Positions 7,941 to 19,968 of a stretch of 64,000 nucleotides of DNA are shown one piece after another. The DNA is from an uncultured Oscillospiraceae bacterium (GTDB taxonomy: Bacteria; Bacillota; Clostridia; Oscillospirales; Oscillospiraceae): positions 1-64,000 of the forward strand of contig CAJFNY010000065.1 of NCBI GenBank assembly GCA_904395865.1, in the 5' to 3' direction. A program made the position numbers and the translations under genes. A model generated the notes under the pieces. That model saw nothing but the letters and a program-made list of their open reading frames with translations, was not told the DNA's origin and searched no databases. How positions within the stretch are numbered: the first letter of the stretch is position 1; every line of letters starts with the position of its first letter.

Positions 7941-8225
7941 TCAGGAGGGGAGCCCCTCGTCCTCCTCATAGAGCAGATCCATCAGCGCGTTGTAGACGTT
8001 CTCCAGCTCCTGGTCGTCCTCGACGGCCAGAAGGACTTCCTCGCCATCCTCCTCGACGGCCTTGAGGATGCTGACCTCCATCTCCTCCGCTTCCTGCGCG
8101 TCGGCAGGGGTCAGCGCCAAGTATTCGGCGTCCTCGTACGTGACGCGGGCCAGAACCTCCAGCTCGTACTCCACGCCGTCCTCGTCGGTAATGGTGATGA
8201 TGTCGTCTCCGTATTGCTGCTCCAT
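7941..8225 (-). CDS. DUF1292 domain-containing protein
   Basis: MEQQYGDDIITITDEDGVEYELEVLARVTYEDAEYLALTPAD; acidic, 94 aa. Confidence 0.88.
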   Translation of the reverse strand: MEQQYGDDIITITDEDGVEYELEVLARVTYEDAEYLALTPADAQEAEEMEVSILKAVEEDGEEVLLAVEDDQELENVYNALMDLLYEEDEGLPS

Positions 8226-8308
8226 AGGGGCCTCCGTCGCTCTTGATGGCATTATTTTAACCGCACCGGCGGAGAAAATCAAGAGGAAAACGGAAACTCC
8301 CCGGGCCG

Positions 8309-8569
8309 TCACGATAGAAAATCCTCGACGGCCCTTGTGTATTCTGCACGGGTTTTCAGGGGAAGCCCCTGCTCCAGCAGGGCCCGGTCGCCGGCCGGGA
8401 GCTGCCCGGCCGGAACGGCCGAGGCGCAGACGGTCCCGCCGGTGGCTTCGTCCACCACGCAGACGAAGCCGTCCCGGATGGTCATGGTGTACGGCAGGGC
8501 CGCGGCCGGCGCGGCCAGCAGCTGCGCCAGGACCGACGCGGCCGCCAGATGCCGGATCCAACGCTTCAT
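8309..8569 (-). CDS. Small secreted protein resembling a BofC C-terminal domain
   Basis: Signal peptide then TMTIRDGFVCVVDEATGGTV..AVPAGQLPAGDRALLEQGLPLKTRAEYTRAVEDFLS. Confidence 0.6.
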   Translation of the reverse strand: MKRWIRHLAAASVLAQLLAAPAAALPYTMTIRDGFVCVVDEATGGTVCASAVPAGQLPAGDRALLEQGLPLKTRAEYTRAVEDFLS

Positions 8570-8764
8570 GGCAATCACCTCTGCGGTCAGTTTTTCCAGA
8601 TGCGGCGTCCGTATGCCCAGAAACCATTTCCAGCGCATTGACAGCCGTGGTATAATAAACGATATCCTGGGTGCCTCTGCCCGCAGGCAGAGCGCGCCCG
8701 GAGGAGTTTCAGAAGCGGTCCGCGGGAAACCGCGGTTTTCATCGGGATTTATGGAGGTGTTTTC

Positions 8765-11404
8765 ATGGCATCCGGCCGGGAGAAGGATCTGCGCACACCG
8801 GTGCGCCGGGGCTTCCGCATCGTCGGGAAAATCCTTGCGGTCTTTTTCAAGATCCTGGGGACGCTGCTGCTGGTGGGCGTCCTGACGATGCTGATCTTCG
8901 GCTGCATTTTCGCCCGCTACGTCCAGACGGACCTGCTGCCCCAGGCGGGCGTCTCCCTGGAGAACGTCACCCTGGACCAGACGAGCGTCATCTATTACCA
9001 GGACCCGGACACCGGCGAATACCGGGAGCTCCAGCGGCTCTACGGCGAGGAGAACCGCACGTGGGTCTCCTACGAGCAGATCCCCCAGGACCTCATCAAC
9101 GCCTGCGTGGCCATTGAGGACAAGCGCTTCTACGAGCACCAGGGCGTGGACTGGCTGCGCACGGCGTCGGCCAGCGTCAACCTCTTCCTGGGCAACGACG
9201 ACACGTACGGCGCTTCCACCATCACCCAGCAGCTCATCAAGAACATCACCGGCGAGCGGGAGGTCACGGTCCGCCGGAAGCTGCTGGAGATCTTCAGCGC
9301 GCTGGAGTTCGAGAAGGAGCACACGAAGCGCGAGATTCTCACCTGGTACCTGAACACCATCTACCTGGGCGAGGGCTGCTACGGCGTCCAGAGCGCGTCC
9401 CGGGTCTATTTCGGCAAGGACGTCTCGGAGCTGACCACGGCCGAGTGCGCCAGCCTCATCGGCATCACCAACAACCCCTCCATCTACGACCCGTACATCA
9501 GCGAGGAGAACAACCGGGAGCGGCAGCTGACGATTCTCTGGGAGATGTACGATCAGGGGTATATCCTCACCGAGGAGGCGTACCAGGAGGCCGTCAATCA
9601 GGAGCTGGTGTTCCGCAACGGCTTCCTGGACGACACGGGCTACGACGACGGCAGCGACTACTATTCCTACTTCGTCGACCAGGTCATCCGCGACGTGACG
9701 GCCGACCTGCAGGAGCAGTACGGCTACTCCGAGCGCATCGCCGAGCAGATGGTCCGCTCCGGCGGCTACGCCATCTACTGCACCCTCAATCCGGAGATCC
9801 AGGAGATCGCCGAGTCGGTCTATGAGAACCTGGACAACATCCCGGAGACCGACAGTGAGCAGCAGCTCCAGTCCGGCATCGCCATCATCGACAATACCAC
9901 CGGCGACATGGTGGCCGTGGTGGGCGGCGTCGGGGAAAAGACGGGCAGCCTGACGCTGAACCGGGCCACCCAGTCCCTGCTGTCCCCCGGCTCCACCATC
10001 AAGCCCATCACCGTCTACGGCCCGGCCTTCGACCAGGGGATCATCACGCCGGCCACCGTCTACGACGACACGCCGTACTCCTTCGACGGCGGCGTCTGGC
10101 CCCGGAACACGAACCGGACGTACGCCGGCCTGATGACGATCCGCTCGGCCATCAGCATGTCCACCAACACCGTGGCCGTCAAGGTCCTGGCGGACCTGAC
10201 GCCGGAGGCCTCCTTCCGCTTTGCCCGGGAGAAGCTGGGCATGACGACCCTGGTGGAGGATGAGGTCATCGGCGGCCAGACGTACACTGACATCGGCCTG
10301 GCCCCCCTGGCTCTGGGCAGCCTGACCCGCGGCACGACGATTCAGGACATGGCCGCCGCCTACGCCGCGTACGCCAACGGCGGCGCGTGGCGCGAGCCCC
10401 GCACGTATACCCGCGTCACCCGCACCGTCAACGGCCATGAGGAGGTCGTCCTGGACAACACCCAGGACACGGTCCAGGCCGTCAGCTCCAAGGCCGCCTG
10501 GTATATGACTGACATGCTGGAGTACGCCGTGGAGCACGGCACCGGCTCCCCGGCGCAGATCGCCAACATGGCCGTGGCCGGCAAGACCGGCACCACCGAC
10601 GACGATCACGACCGCTGGTTCTGCGGCTACACGCCGTACTATTCCGCGGCCGTCTGGTGCGGCTACGACCTGCCCGAGGAGGTCAACCTGACCAGCTCGT
10701 CCACCAACCCGGCGGCGTACCTGTGGCAGATGGTCATGGCCCAGATCCACGAGGAGCTGGAGCCGGCGGAGTTCACGCGGCCCACGGACGTGGTCGAGGT
10801 CTGGTACTGCCGCGACAGCGGCAAGCTGGCCACCGACGCCTGCCGGGCCGACCCGCGGGGCAGCCGCGTCGTCAGCGGCTATCTGGCCCTGGAGGACGCT
10901 CCCAGCGACTACTGCGACGTCCACCGCATGGTGGAGATCTGTGACGCCAGCGGCCATATGGCCAATGAGTTCTGCACCCAGGTGGAGGACAACACGACCC
11001 ACGAGGTGGGCCTGCTGGACGTGAGCCGCGCCTTCCCGACGTCCGGCGTCAGCGTCAGCGACCAGTATTACACGATTCCCGACGAGGGCAGCCTGCCCTC
11101 CGGCTATTACCCGGCCGTCAGCTCCCAGGGGGATCCCATGGGTCTGCCCTGCACCGAGCACACCGAGGAGAGCATCCAGCCGCCGGAGGAGGACCCCAAC
11201 AGCGCCGGAGACGTGCTGGATCCCGAAAATCCGGAGGATCCCGACGCTCCGACGGACCCCAACGACCCGACAAACCCGTCCGACCCGACGGATCCGACCA
11301 ATCCGACCGATCCGCCGGATCCCGGCGGAACGGACGGGGAGACCGAACCGCCCTATGAGGGCTGGGAGGACCCGGCCGACGGCGGCGTCGTACCGAACGA
11401 CTGA
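8765..11404 (+). CDS. Class A penicillin-binding protein (PBP1A family)
   Basis: Transglycosylase motifs EDKRFYEHQGVDW, GASTITQQLIKN; transpeptidase motifs SMSTNTVAVK and GKTGTTDDDHD; D/P/T-rich repetitive C-terminus. Confidence 0.95.
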   Translation: MASGREKDLRTPVRRGFRIVGKILAVFFKILGTLLLVGVLTMLIFGCIFARYVQTDLLPQAGVSLENVTLDQTSVIYYQDPDTGEYRELQRLYGEENRTWVSYEQIPQDLINACVAIEDKRFYEHQGVDWLRTASASVNLFLGNDDTYGASTITQQLIKNITGEREVTVRRKLLEIFSALEFEKEHTKREILTWYLNTIYLGEGCYGVQSASRVYFGKDVSELTTAECASLIGITNNPSIYDPYISEENNRERQLTILWEMYDQGYILTEEAYQEAVNQELVFRNGFLDDTGYDDGSDYYSYFVDQVIRDVTADLQEQYGYSERIAEQMVRSGGYAIYCTLNPEIQEIAESVYENLDNIPETDSEQQLQSGIAIIDNTTGDMVAVVGGVGEKTGSLTLNRATQSLLSPGSTIKPITVYGPAFDQGIITPATVYDDTPYSFDGGVWPRNTNRTYAGLMTIRSAISMSTNTVAVKVLADLTPEASFRFAREKLGMTTLVEDEVIGGQTYTDIGLAPLALGSLTRGTTIQDMAAAYAAYANGGAWREPRTYTRVTRTVNGHEEVVLDNTQDTVQAVSSKAAWYMTDMLEYAVEHGTGSPAQIANMAVAGKTGTTDDDHDRWFCGYTPYYSAAVWCGYDLPEEVNLTSSSTNPAAYLWQMVMAQIHEELEPAEFTRPTDVVEVWYCRDSGKLATDACRADPRGSRVVSGYLALEDAPSDYCDVHRMVEICDASGHMANEFCTQVEDNTTHEVGLLDVSRAFPTSGVSVSDQYYTIPDEGSLPSGYYPAVSSQGDPMGLPCTEHTEESIQPPEEDPNSAGDVLDPENPEDPDAPTDPNDPTNPSDPTDPTNPTDPPDPGGTDGETEPPYEGWEDPADGGVVPND

Positions 11405-11435
11405 GATTTTGTGATGAAATGAGGCGCGGATCCGC

Positions 11436-12296
11436 ATGTGGAGAGCCGAAGACTGGAAAGATTATGAGGTGCTCGACACCTCCGGCGGCGAGAAGCTGGA
11501 GCGGTGGGGCCAATATATCCTGGTGCGGCCGGATCCGCAGATCATCTGGACGACGCCGCGCCGCAACCCGCTCTGGAAGCGGTACGACGCCCGCTACGCC
11601 CGCAGCGCCAGCGGCGGCGGCAGCTGGTCGGAGCACCGGCTGCCGGAGGCGTGGGAGGTGGCGTACGGCGACCTGACCTTCCGGGTCAAGCCCATGAACT
11701 TCAAGCACACCGGCGTGTTCCCCGAGCAGGCCGTCAACTGGGACTTCCTGCGGCAGCGGATCCGGGCGGCTGGCCGGCCGCTGCAGGTGCTGAACCTGTT
11801 CGCCTACACCGGCGGCGCCACGCTGGCGGCCGCCGCGGCCGGCGCGTCGGTCTGCCACGTGGACGCGGCCCGGGGTATGGTGGCCTGGGCCCGGGAGAAC
11901 GCCCGCGCCTCCGGCCTGGAGCAGGCCCCGATCCGCTGGATCGTCGACGACTGCGCCAAGTTCGTGGAGCGGGAGATCCGCCGCGGGCGGCGCTACGACG
12001 GGATCATCATGGACCCGCCGTCGTACGGCCGCGGCCCCTCCGGCGAGGTCTGGAAGCTGGAGAAGGACCTCTATCCGTTCCTGCAGCTGGTGGCCGGCGT
12101 GCTGTCGGACGAGCCGGAGTTTTTCATTCTCAATTCCTACACGGCCGGCCTGGCGCCGTCGGTGCTGGGCTGCCTGCTGGAGACGGTGGTGCGCCCGCGC
12201 TTCGGCGGCAGCGTCGCGTGCGACGAGCTGGGCCTGCCGGTGACGGACTCGGGCCTGACGCTGCCCTGCGGCGCCACCGGCCGCTGGATGCGCTGA
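11436..12296 (+). CDS. Class I SAM-dependent methyltransferase (RlmI/RlmK-like)
   Basis: LNLFAYTGGATLAAAAAGASVCHVDAARGMVAWARENA..IIMDPPSYGRGPSGEVWKLE. Confidence 0.88.
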   Translation: MWRAEDWKDYEVLDTSGGEKLERWGQYILVRPDPQIIWTTPRRNPLWKRYDARYARSASGGGSWSEHRLPEAWEVAYGDLTFRVKPMNFKHTGVFPEQAVNWDFLRQRIRAAGRPLQVLNLFAYTGGATLAAAAAGASVCHVDAARGMVAWARENARASGLEQAPIRWIVDDCAKFVEREIRRGRRYDGIIMDPPSYGRGPSGEVWKLEKDLYPFLQLVAGVLSDEPEFFILNSYTAGLAPSVLGCLLETVVRPRFGGSVACDELGLPVTDSGLTLPCGATGRWMR

Positions 12297-12312
12297 GGAA
12301 GGAGGCGCTCCC

Positions 12313-13203
12313 ATGGAAAACGCCATTCGGGCAGAGCACCTGACGTATACGTATCCCGACCAGGCGGACAGCCGCTCCACCCGCGTCTTTGAGGACCTGG
12401 ACCTGACCGTGGCCCAGGGCAGCTTCGTATGCATCCTCGGTCACAACGGCTGCGGCAAGTCCACCCTGGCCAAGCACTTCAACGCCATATTGCTGCCGGA
12501 CGGCGGCAAGGTCTGGGTCTACGGCCTGGACACGGCCGGGGAGGAGAACCTGATCCCCATCCGCCGCCAGGTGGGCATGGTCTTTCAGAATCCCGACAAT
12601 CAGATCGTCGCCAGCGTGGTGGAGGAGGACGTGGCCTTCGCGCCGGAGAATCTGGGCGTAGATCCGCCGGAGATCCGACGGCGGGTGGATGAGGCCCTGC
12701 GCCGGGTGGGCATGTACGACCTGCGGGAGCGGGCGCCGCACCTGCTGTCCGGCGGCCAGAAGCAGCGGGTGGCCATCGCCGGCATCCTGGCCATGGAGCC
12801 GCGGTGCATCGTCCTGGACGAGCCCACGGCCATGCTGGACCCCCGGGGGCGCCGGGAAGTGCTGGAGACCGTTCGCCGCCTCAATCGGGAGCAGGGCGTG
12901 ACGGTGGTGCTGATTACCCATCACATGCGGGAGGCCATCGACGCCGACCGGGTCATCGTCATGGACAACGGCGCCATTCTCACCGACGGGACGCCGGCGC
13001 AGGTGTTCACCCAGGTGGAGCTGCTGCAGTCGGCCGGGCTGACGGTGCCGGAGACGACGCAGCTGCTCTGGGCCCTGCGCGGCCGCGGCCTGGACGTGCC
13101 GCTGGATGCGCTGCGGGTGGAGGAATGCGCCCGGGCCATCTGCCGGGCCGTGGCGGCGGAGCGTCCGCAGGAGGAGAGTAGAGAAGTTGACGCCAATCAT
13201 TGA
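12313..13203 (+). CDS. ecfA1: ECF transporter ATPase EcfA1
   Basis: ABC ATPase; GHNGCGKSTLAKHFN, LLSGGQKQRVAIAG; adjacent to ecfA2 and ecfT. Confidence 0.93.
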   Translation: MENAIRAEHLTYTYPDQADSRSTRVFEDLDLTVAQGSFVCILGHNGCGKSTLAKHFNAILLPDGGKVWVYGLDTAGEENLIPIRRQVGMVFQNPDNQIVASVVEEDVAFAPENLGVDPPEIRRRVDEALRRVGMYDLRERAPHLLSGGQKQRVAIAGILAMEPRCIVLDEPTAMLDPRGRREVLETVRRLNREQGVTVVLITHHMREAIDADRVIVMDNGAILTDGTPAQVFTQVELLQSAGLTVPETTQLLWALRGRGLDVPLDALRVEECARAICRAVAAERPQEESREVDANH

Positions 13204-14053
13204 AACCAGGGCCCTGACCCATATTTACGGGACGGGCACGCCCTTCGAGAACGAGGCCCTGCGGGGTGTGGAATTCCAGGCGGCGCCGGGGGAGTTCGTG
13301 GGCATCATCGGCCACACGGGCTCCGGCAAGTCGACGCTGATCCAGCACCTCAACGGCCTCCTGCGCCCCACCTCCGGCCAGGTCCTGTTCCGGGGGGAGG
13401 ACATTTTCCGGGACAAGGAGTTTACGCGCCAGATCCGCTTCCACGTGGGGCTCGTGTTCCAGTATCCCGAATATCAGCTGTTTGAGGAGACGTGCTTCAA
13501 GGACATCGCCTTCGGCCCGAAGAACATGGGGCTCGACGAGGCGGAGGTCCGCCGCCGCGTCCTGCGGGCGGCCGGCTTCGTGGGGCTGACGGAGGAGGAC
13601 CTGGAGCGGTCGCCCTTCGAGCTGTCCGGCGGCCAGCGCCGCCGGGTGGCCATTGCCGGCGTCATCGCCATGGAGCCGGAGGTGCTGATTCTCGACGAGC
13701 CCACCGCCGGCCTGGACCCGGCCGGCCGCGAGAGCGTCCTGGAGAACATCCGGGCGTACCAGCGGGCGCAGAACGCCGCCATCCTCATGGTCAGCCACTC
13801 CATGGAGGAGGTGGCGGCCAACGCCGACCGGCTCTACGTCCTGAACCACGGCGCCGTGGCCATGTGCGGCACGCCGCGGGAGGTCTTTTCCCGGGCTGCG
13901 GAGCTGGAGTCCATCGGCCTGGACGTGCCGTGGGTCACGCGGATCTTCCGCCGCCTGCGGGAGCTGGGGCTGGAGGTGGACACCTCGGTCTATACCATCG
14001 ACCAGGCCCTGGCGGCCCTGGACGCCGTGAGGGGAGGGGCAGCCGGTGCTTAA
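13187..14053 (+). CDS. ecfA2: ECF transporter ATPase EcfA2
   Basis: TTG start at 13187 after AGGAGAG; GHTGSGKSTLIQHLNGLL, ELSGGQRRRVAIAG. Confidence 0.93.
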   Translation: MTPIIETRALTHIYGTGTPFENEALRGVEFQAAPGEFVGIIGHTGSGKSTLIQHLNGLLRPTSGQVLFRGEDIFRDKEFTRQIRFHVGLVFQYPEYQLFEETCFKDIAFGPKNMGLDEAEVRRRVLRAAGFVGLTEEDLERSPFELSGGQRRRVAIAGVIAMEPEVLILDEPTAGLDPAGRESVLENIRAYQRAQNAAILMVSHSMEEVAANADRLYVLNHGAVAMCGTPREVFSRAAELESIGLDVPWVTRIFRRLRELGLEVDTSVYTIDQALAALDAVRGGAAGA

Positions 14054-14846
14054 GGACATCACCCTGGGCCAGTATTTCCCCGGCGACACCCCGGTCCACC
14101 GGCTGGACCCGCGGACGAAGCTGATCCTCGTGGTGGTCTACATCGCCGCGCTGTTCACGGCCCAGGGGCTGGCGGCGTACCTGGCGGTGTTCGCCTTCCT
14201 GGCCGCGGCCTTCGCCGTCTCGCGCATCCGGCCGGCCACGGCCCTGCGGGGGCTGAAGCCCCTGATCGTCATCCTCTGCCTGACCGGCATCCTGAACCTG
14301 CTGTATACGCCGGGGCAGGTGCTGGCGGAGTTCTGGATTTTCACCATCACCCGGGAGGGCATCATCAGCGCCGTCTACATGGTGGCGCGGATCGTCATGC
14401 TCGTCACCGGCACGTTCCTGCTGACGTACACCACGTCGCCCCTCTCCCTGACCGACGGGCTGGAGCGGCTGCTGGGCCCGCTGAAGCGCCTGCACCTGCC
14501 GATCCACGAGCTGGCCATGATGATGAGCATCGCGCTGCGGTTCATCCCCACGCTCATCGAGGAGACGGACAAGATCATCTCCGCCCAGAAGGCCCGCGGC
14601 GCCGACTTTGAGACCGGCAGCCTCCTGCGCCGGGCCAAGGCGCTGATCCCGGTGCTGGTGCCGCTGTTCGTCAGCGCCCTGCGCCGGGCCGATGAGCTGG
14701 CCACGGCCATGGAGTGCCGCTGCTACCAGGGCGGAAAGGGCCGTACCCGGATGAAGCAGCTGCACTACGCCCGGCGGGACGCCGTGGCCCTGGCACTGGG
14801 CCTGGGGCTGCTGGCGGCGGTCATCGCCCTGCGGGTGCTGCGGTAG
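14046..14846 (+). CDS. ecfT: ECF transporter transmembrane protein EcfT
   Basis: Multi-TM; HRLDPRTKLILVVVYIAALF, ARGADFETGSLLRRAKALIPVLVPLFVSALRRADELATAMECRCY. Confidence 0.94.
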   Translation: MLKDITLGQYFPGDTPVHRLDPRTKLILVVVYIAALFTAQGLAAYLAVFAFLAAAFAVSRIRPATALRGLKPLIVILCLTGILNLLYTPGQVLAEFWIFTITREGIISAVYMVARIVMLVTGTFLLTYTTSPLSLTDGLERLLGPLKRLHLPIHELAMMMSIALRFIPTLIEETDKIISAQKARGADFETGSLLRRAKALIPVLVPLFVSALRRADELATAMECRCYQGGKGRTRMKQLHYARRDAVALALGLGLLAAVIALRVLR

Positions 14847-14857
14847 GAGGGAACGGC

Positions 14858-15619
14858 TTGCGGAACATCGCACTCTTTTTGTCATACCTGGGCACGGCGT
14901 ACCACGGCTGGCAGGTCCAGAAGCGGGATGTCACCGTGGGGGAGACGCTGGAGAAGGCCGCGGCGGCCGTGGTGGGCCACCCGGTGAAGATGACCGGCTG
15001 CGGCCGGACGGACGCCGGCGTCCACGCCCGGCGGTACGTGGCCAACTTCCACACGTCCTCCCGCATCCCCGCCGACCGGCTGCCGTACGCCCTGAACACC
15101 CACCTGCCTGAGGACATCGTCGTCACCGGCGCCCGGGAGGTGCCGGAGAAGTTCAACGCCATCGGCTCCTGCGTCCGCAAGGAGTACACGTATCTGATCT
15201 ACAACTCCCGGATCCGGGATCCGTTTTACGTCAACCGGGCCTGGTTTTATCCGAAGCACCTGGACGAGGCGGTCCTGCAGCGGGCCGCGGACCAGTTCGT
15301 GGGGACCCACGACTTCGCGGCCGTCCGGAGCGTCGGCACCGAGACGCGGACGACGGTGCGCACGGTTTACTACTACCGCGTCGCCCGGGAGGGCGACCTG
15401 CTGAAGCTGCGGGTCTGTGCCGACGGCTTCCTCTACAACATGGCCCGGGCCATGGCCGGCACCCTCGTCTACTGCGCCGAGGGAAAGATCGCGCCGGAGG
15501 AGATCGGCGACCTGCTGGCCCGGGGCGACCGGACGGCCGCCGGCCCCACGGTGCCGCCCGGCGGCCTGTATCTGACCCACCTGTGGTACGACGACGGGGA
15601 GGTGGCCTTCCATGTCTGA
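14858..15619 (+). CDS. truA: tRNA pseudouridine(38-40) synthase TruA
   Basis: TTG start; LFLSYLGTAYHGWQVQ, GCGRTDAGVHARRYVANF. Confidence 0.95.
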   Translation: MRNIALFLSYLGTAYHGWQVQKRDVTVGETLEKAAAAVVGHPVKMTGCGRTDAGVHARRYVANFHTSSRIPADRLPYALNTHLPEDIVVTGAREVPEKFNAIGSCVRKEYTYLIYNSRIRDPFYVNRAWFYPKHLDEAVLQRAADQFVGTHDFAAVRSVGTETRTTVRTVYYYRVAREGDLLKLRVCADGFLYNMARAMAGTLVYCAEGKIAPEEIGDLLARGDRTAAGPTVPPGGLYLTHLWYDDGEVAFHV

Positions 15620-16778
15620 CAACGTCACGCCGCTGCACCCGGAGCGGGAGCGGCAGCGGCGTCGCCGCCGGAAGCTGCTGACGCTGGGCGGCGTGGTGGT
15701 GCTGGTGCTGGCGGTGGTGGCGCTGATCCTGTTCCGGGATGCGCTGAACCTGGACGCCGTACGCCGGTACTTCACGTACCTGGGCACGGAGGGGGACGCG
15801 AGCTACGGCCAGTACCAGTACGAGGCCCACAGCAACGGCGCCTTCGCCGCCTACGAGGACGGCCTGGCCGTAGCCTCGGCGGCGGGCCTGGAGATCTTCG
15901 ACGATTCCGGCGGCCTGCTGGTGCGCATGTCCAGCGGCATGACGACGCCGGCGGCAGCGGCCGGCGGCGGCGTCCTGCTGGCCTGGGATGTGGGCGGCAC
16001 CACTCTCTGCGTCGCCGACGGCAGCGGCCCGCTGCTGGATGAGACGCTGGAGCAGCCGCTGCTGGACGCCGACATTTCTGCCGGCGGCGAGATCTGCTGG
16101 GCCGCGGCAGCCGAGAGCTACCGCACGGTCCTGACGGTGCTGGACAGCGCCCGGCAGGAGCGCTTCCGCTGGTATTCCTCCAGCCGGTACCTGCCGCTGT
16201 GCGCCGTGGCCGAGGGCGGCGGGCAGCTGGCTGCCGTGGCCCTGGACGCGGAGGGCGGCGCCTTCCGCAGCTGCCTGCTGCTGCTGGACACGGCGGTGGA
16301 GGAGCAGGACGGCGTCGAGGCCGACCTGGGCAATCAGCTGATCTATGACCTGGATTACGCCTCCCGCAGCCGGCTCTGGGTCGTCGGCGAGGAGACGCTG
16401 CAGGTGTTCGACAGCGACGGCGCCCAGCGGGGCGCCTGCGAGTACGGCGGCGCGCTGACGGACTACTGCCTGGGCGGCGACGATTTCGCCTTCCTGGCCC
16501 TGGATACCCAGCGGACCGGCGGGCGTGCCGTACTCCGCACCGTGGACACCGACGGCAGCGTCCTGGGTGAGGTCACTGTGGACGGCGAGATTCTGGACAT
16601 CTCGGCGGCCGGACGGTACGCCGCCGTGCTCACGGCTGACGGCCTGCAGATCTATACCGCAAAGCTGGAACCGTACGCCGAGACTGCCGAGGTGGCCGGT
16701 GCCGCGGAGCTGGCGCTCCGGGCCGACGGCACGGCGCTGCTGATCGGCTCCACCAGCGCATGGCTGTACGTGCCGTAA
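15612..16778 (+). CDS. DUF5711-like membrane-anchored beta-propeller protein
   Basis: N-terminal TM; repeated WD/quinoprotein-like blades (AAYEDGLAVASAAGLEIFDDSGGLL). Confidence 0.65.
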   Translation: MSDNVTPLHPERERQRRRRRKLLTLGGVVVLVLAVVALILFRDALNLDAVRRYFTYLGTEGDASYGQYQYEAHSNGAFAAYEDGLAVASAAGLEIFDDSGGLLVRMSSGMTTPAAAAGGGVLLAWDVGGTTLCVADGSGPLLDETLEQPLLDADISAGGEICWAAAAESYRTVLTVLDSARQERFRWYSSSRYLPLCAVAEGGGQLAAVALDAEGGAFRSCLLLLDTAVEEQDGVEADLGNQLIYDLDYASRSRLWVVGEETLQVFDSDGAQRGACEYGGALTDYCLGGDDFAFLALDTQRTGGRAVLRTVDTDGSVLGEVTVDGEILDISAAGRYAAVLTADGLQIYTAKLEPYAETAEVAGAAELALRADGTALLIGSTSAWLYVP

Positions 16779-16860
16779 AAAGCGATTGCATTTTCCGACC
16801 GCGGTGGTATAGTATGGTACCGATGGTTGCGCAATTCCCTGACTTTAAGGAGTTTTTACC

Positions 16861-19161
<2,301 letters not shown>

Positions 19162-19162
19162 G

Positions 19163-19903
19163 GTGCCGGCCGTGCGGGAGAACAAGTACGACGATCCGGT
19201 CTTTTTTGAGAAGTACGGCCGGATGGACCGCTCCCGGCTCGGCCTGTCCGCCGCCGGGGAGTGGCCGGAGCTGGAGAAGCTGCTGCCGGACTTCGCCGGC
19301 CGGCGCGTCCTCGACCTGGGCTGCGGCTACGGCTGGCACTGCCGCTACGCCCGGGACCGCGGCGCCGCGTCGGTGCTGGGGGTGGACCTGTCGGAGCGGA
19401 TGCTCGCCGAGGCCCGCGCCCGCGGCAGCGAGGGCATCGAATACCGCCGGGCGGCCATGGAGGACGTGGCGTTCGATGACGGCAGCTTCGACGTGATTCT
19501 CAGCTCCCTGGCGCTCCACTACGTGGCCGATTTCCGGCCCCTGGCCGCGGCCATGGCCCGCTGGCTCTCGCCGGGCGGACGGCTCGTCTTTTCGGTGGAG
19601 CATCCGGTTTTCACGGCCGACGGCCCCCAGGACTGGTGCTACGGCCCCAACGGCGAAAAGCGCCACTTCCCGGTGGACCATTACTTCGAGGAGGGGCGCC
19701 GGGAGGCGGTGTTCCTGGGGGAGCCGGTGGTCAAGTACCACCGGACGGTGACGACGTACCTGGGCGCCGTGCTGGAAAGCGGCCTGACGCTGCGGGCCGT
19801 GGTGGAGCCGCAGCCGCCGGCGGCCATGCTGGACCAGCCCGGCTGGCGCGACGAGCTCCGCCGGCCCATGATGCTGCTGGTGGCGGCCGACAAGCCGCTG
19901 TGA
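19163..19903 (+). CDS. Class I SAM-dependent methyltransferase
   Basis: VLDLGCGYGWHCRYARDRGAASVLGVDLSERMLAEARARG. Confidence 0.9.
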   Translation: MPAVRENKYDDPVFFEKYGRMDRSRLGLSAAGEWPELEKLLPDFAGRRVLDLGCGYGWHCRYARDRGAASVLGVDLSERMLAEARARGSEGIEYRRAAMEDVAFDDGSFDVILSSLALHYVADFRPLAAAMARWLSPGGRLVFSVEHPVFTADGPQDWCYGPNGEKRHFPVDHYFEEGRREAVFLGEPVVKYHRTVTTYLGAVLESGLTLRAVVEPQPPAAMLDQPGWRDELRRPMMLLVAADKPL

Positions 19904-19924
19904 CGGGAATCCCGAAACGTACAA

Positions 19925-19956
19925 CGCGCGCCCCGGACGATCTCCGGGGCGCGCCG
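19925..19956. terminator. Terminator between convergent genes
   Basis: GCGCGCCCCGGA-cgatc-TCCGGGGCGCGC. Confidence 0.7.
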
Positions 19957-19968
19957 TGGTTTCCGGGC

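Noticed and set aside
8635-8660. TTGACA followed by TATAAT as a perfect promoter
   Set aside because: Spacing is only about 7 bp, too short for sigma-A. The TATAAT may still act as an extended -10.
11205-11345. Repetitive D/P/T codons as a DNA repeat element
   Set aside because: Simply the low-complexity C-terminal tail of PBP1A, common in this family.
15612-16778. Quinoprotein dehydrogenase
   Set aside because: Only blade-like repeats and an N-terminal TM are visible; no PQQ-binding or catalytic motifs, so only a DUF5711-like call is justified.
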